Shown here in pieces: positions 7,121 to 8,328 of a stretch of 8,328 bases of DNA; positions within the stretch are counted from its first letter, which is position 1, and each line of letters opens with the position of its first letter. Location of the stretch: the NCBI GenBank assembly GCA_017514645.1, contig JAFWJP010000045.1:1-8328 (forward strand), in the 5' to 3' direction. The DNA is from Solobacterium sp. (lineage in GTDB: Bacteria > Bacillota_I > Bacilli_A > Erysipelotrichales > Erysipelotrichaceae). Below the pieces are notes generated by a model, which was given only the letters and a program-made list of their open reading frames with translations, had not been told where the DNA came from and ran no database searches. A program made the position numbers and the translations under genes.

Positions 7121-7137
7121 GCTGTTATAGCCCCTTT
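7098..7137 (+). terminator. Hairpin after the DUF349 gene, also the left end of the mini-element
   Basis: AAAGGGGCTGTAACAG (7098-7113) pairs with CTGTTATAGCCCCTTT (7122-7137): a 16-bp stem with a single G-U wobble and an 8-base loop, starting 4 bases after the DUF349 stop. The stem is strong and G+C-rich, but only three T follow the C-run, so termination may be partial. The 5' arm is also the left terminal inverted repeat of the element at 7098-7333, so the terminator may have arrived with that element. Confidence 0.55.
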
Positions 7138-7157
7138 AGTATTGGTGAAATAGAGCT

Positions 7158-7310
7158 ATGAAAAGTGCTGATCAAGTACTCACCCTACCTGATCAGCGAA
7201 CATATGATAATGTTGTTCAGCTGGTAATACCAATCGATGTACGGATTTAACTTGAAAAAAGTGATCCGCTCTTTTCGTTTTTGGAAGCGGTGGAAGGAGT
7301 AAATCTCGGT
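7158..7310 (+). pseudogene. Decayed N-terminal fragment of a transposase (probable)
   Basis: Translation from ATG 7158 gives a start rich in YDNVVQLVIPIDVRI, then a TAA at 7248-7250. The same frame continues with LEKSDPLFSFLEAVEGVNLG until it meets the right inverted repeat at 7311. The pattern of a short hydrophilic lead, a VIP-type strand, then an acidic segment and FLEAVEGVNL resembles, from memory, the N-terminus of IS1182/DUF772-like transposases of Bacillota. No catalytic residues are present. The call rests mainly on its position inside the inverted repeats and on this weak resemblance. Confidence 0.5.
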
Positions 7311-7333
7311 CTTTTTACCGTTACAGCCCCTTT
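7311..7333 (-). repeat. Right terminal inverted repeat of the mini-element
   Basis: Read on the minus strand from 7333, this begins AAAGGGGCTGTAAC, the same as the left end. Unlike the left end it lacks a nearby partner arm, so it does not form its own strong hairpin. It lies 21 bases past the stop of the minus-strand AraC-type gene. Confidence 0.75.
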
Positions 7334-7354
7334 TCTGTATCAGACTGAACCGGA

Positions 7355-8266
7355 TTACTGATGGCCGCTTTCCTCCGGCACCGGCAGACGGCGGTATTCC
7401 TTCGGGCTCATCCCGTAGACTTCCCGGAAGGTGCCGGCGAAATAACTCATGTCCAGAAAGCCGCACATGGCTGCAGCGTCGCTGATCTTCATGCCCGGGT
7501 TTTTGAGCAGGGCAGCTGCCTTGCGGATGCGCAGCAGCTTCAGGTAGCGGACCGGGGAAGTGTGCAGGACATGGCGGAAACAGCGCAGGCATTCACTCTC
7601 ACTGACCGAAGCGGCATCTGCGATCTGTTTCAGGGTGATCTCTTCGCTGAAATGATCCTCGATAAATGCCAGCATGGCCATGATCCGCTCTTCCTCCCGG
7701 ATCTGCCGGCTGTCCGGGCCGGGCGTGATATCCGGCAGGTGCTGCGACAGGGTGAAGACGCTGTCAGACAGGGATGCGCGCACCTTGAACTCATAACCGG
7801 CCGGTTCCTGTTCCAGGGCATCCCAGGCAGTTTCGATATCCTGGCGGATCTGGCTGTGCCAGGGGCTGTCTTCATTCAGGATCAGCACCCGCGGGGCTTT
7901 GCCGCTGAGCACCGGGGCCATGTACTTCTGCCAGAACACGGATTCCATACTGCCGGCGATAATGCGCGGGGAAAAGACCAGGGAGATTAATTCACATGAT
8001 TCCCGGGTGCTGCGGTGGATGCTGTGAATCAGATCGGCATTGAGCAGAAAGCCCTGGCCTGCTTCAATCAGGTATTCTTCCGTCCCGGCCGACAGCTGCA
8101 CCGTACCGCGGCGGACCAGGCCGGCCTCCAGATCTTCATGCCAGTGCCACGGCACCGGGTAGTGCAGGGTGCTGCGGTAAGCGGCGATGGGGAACTGCTC
8201 TGTCCCGTGTTTCTTGGTCTCCCGGCCCTTTGCGTCAACCGGCACCTGTGAGGATGAAATCGGCAT
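7355..8266 (-). CDS. AraC-family transcriptional regulator with cupin-like sensor domain
   Basis: This is a 303-residue transcription factor. Residues about 25-110 form a cupin-like effector domain with HWHEDLEAGLVRRG (41-54) and the turn EAGQGFLLNADLIHSI (68-83). About 195-295 is the AraC double helix-turn-helix. The first HTH is around ITLKQIADAASVSESECLRCF (210-230). The second is around ISDAAAMCGFLDMSYFAGTF (261-280), followed by the conserved family end YGMSPKEYRR. Such proteins with an N-terminal HxHxxxE cupin commonly control sugar-use genes in Bacillota. The start is ATG at 8266-8264, preceded on the minus strand by AAGGAGG (8277-8271) with 4-base spacing. The TAA stop is at 7357-7355. 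Codon use looks richer in G+C than the neighbouring element. The target gene is probably outside the window; the GH43 lipoprotein 2.5 kb away is only a loose candidate. Confidence 0.92.
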   Translation of the reverse strand: MPISSSQVPVDAKGRETKKHGTEQFPIAAYRSTLHYPVPWHWHEDLEAGLVRRGTVQLSAGTEEYLIEAGQGFLLNADLIHSIHRSTRESCELISLVFSPRIIAGSMESVFWQKYMAPVLSGKAPRVLILNEDSPWHSQIRQDIETAWDALEQEPAGYEFKVRASLSDSVFTLSQHLPDITPGPDSRQIREEERIMAMLAFIEDHFSEEITLKQIADAASVSESECLRCFRHVLHTSPVRYLKLLRIRKAAALLKNPGMKISDAAAMCGFLDMSYFAGTFREVYGMSPKEYRRLPVPEESGHQ

Positions 8267-8277
8267 ATATCCTCCTT

Positions 8278-8328
8278 TCTGGCGATATTGTCATATAATT
8301 CCGCATAAAATCTTATAATAAATAATGA
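8278..8328 (-). promoter_or_regulatory. A+T-rich upstream region of the AraC-type gene, promoter position uncertain
   Basis: These 51 bases are mostly A and T. On the minus strand TTATAT (8298-8293) could be a -10, with TTATTA (8321-8316) as a weak -35 at 17 bases. On the plus strand TATAAT occurs at 8294-8299 and 8314-8319, so a divergent promoter for a gene beyond the window is also possible. Neither strand gives a convincing -35. Confidence 0.3.

Larger units (their letters stand above)
7098..7333. mobile_element. MITE-like remnant of an insertion sequence (236 bp)
   Basis: The two ends form an imperfect 23-bp terminal inverted repeat: 7098-7120 matches the reverse complement of 7311-7333 at 20 of 23 bases, with the first 14 (AAAGGGGCTGTAAC) identical. 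A perfect 4-bp direct repeat TCTG flanks the ends immediately (7094-7097 and 7334-7337), as expected of a target-site duplication. Inside, the plus strand carries a decayed open frame from ATG 7158 that looks like a transposase N-terminus. The interior looks more A+T-rich than the flanking genes. The most economical reading is an insertion sequence that lost most of its transposase by internal deletion, leaving both ends. The short non-coding length means it could only move with a transposase supplied elsewhere. Confidence 0.7.

Noticed and set aside
7185..7592. Minus-strand frame extending from the AraC-type gene region through the mini-element
   Set aside because: It is out of frame with the AraC regulator and has no family resemblance. 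The element is better explained by its inverted repeats and plus-strand transposase-like fragment.
7361..7990. 209-codon plus-strand frame opposite the AraC-type gene
   Set aside because: The minus strand encodes an unmistakable AraC regulator over the same bases; the plus-strand product has no recognisable features.
1..8328. CRISPR array, tRNA, rRNA or prophage genes
   Set aside because: No regularly spaced direct repeats, no clover-leaf or ribosomal RNA signatures, and no phage structural or integrase-like proteins were seen on either strand.

Overview
The window looks like chromosomal DNA of a low-to-mid GC Bacillota (Firmicutes) bacterium. The signs are strong AGGAGG-type ribosome binding sites, a VanS-like multi-membrane sensor kinase with its OmpR-type regulator, a secreted lipoprotein glycosidase, and the general style of the proteins. 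The GC content near 50% and the protein style would suit an Erysipelotrichales-like gut or oral organism, but that placement is inference. Translation appears standard: TGA, TAA and TAG all end recognisable genes.

Layout, left to right. (1) Positions 1-2353 hold the 3' end of an OmpR/PhoB-type response regulator overlapping a 682-residue, six-membrane-segment sensor histidine kinase, closed by a perfect 12-bp hairpin (2364-2390). (2) Positions 2413-4875 hold an O6-alkylguanine-DNA alkyltransferase, followed 3 bases later by a large lipoprotein with a LamG-like domain, Ig-like modules and a GH43-type five-bladed propeller. (3) Positions 4907-5632 hold a type IV prepilin peptidase (A24 family). 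It is full length in one frame but broken by a single in-frame TGA. Its ribosome binding site and start codon sit in the loop of a perfect 10-bp hairpin that is followed by seven T, so a terminator-like structure lies over the start of the gene. (4) Positions 5735-7093 hold a coiled-coil DUF349-repeat protein with its own promoter region. (5) Positions 7098-7333 are a 236-bp MITE-like remnant of an insertion sequence. It has 23-bp imperfect terminal inverted repeats, a 4-bp TCTG direct repeat on each side, and a decayed transposase N-terminus inside. (6) Positions 7355-8266, on the minus strand, hold an AraC-family regulator with a cupin-like sensor domain, transcribed towards the element.

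How the parts work together: the regulator and kinase form a signalling pair whose signal cannot be read from the sequence. The alkyltransferase, glycosidase and peptidase share a strand with short gaps and may be co-transcribed, but their functions are unrelated. I see no defence system, CRISPR array, RNA gene or prophage. The least ordinary items are the mini-element at 7098-7333, the hairpin that encloses the peptidase start, and the TGA-split peptidase.
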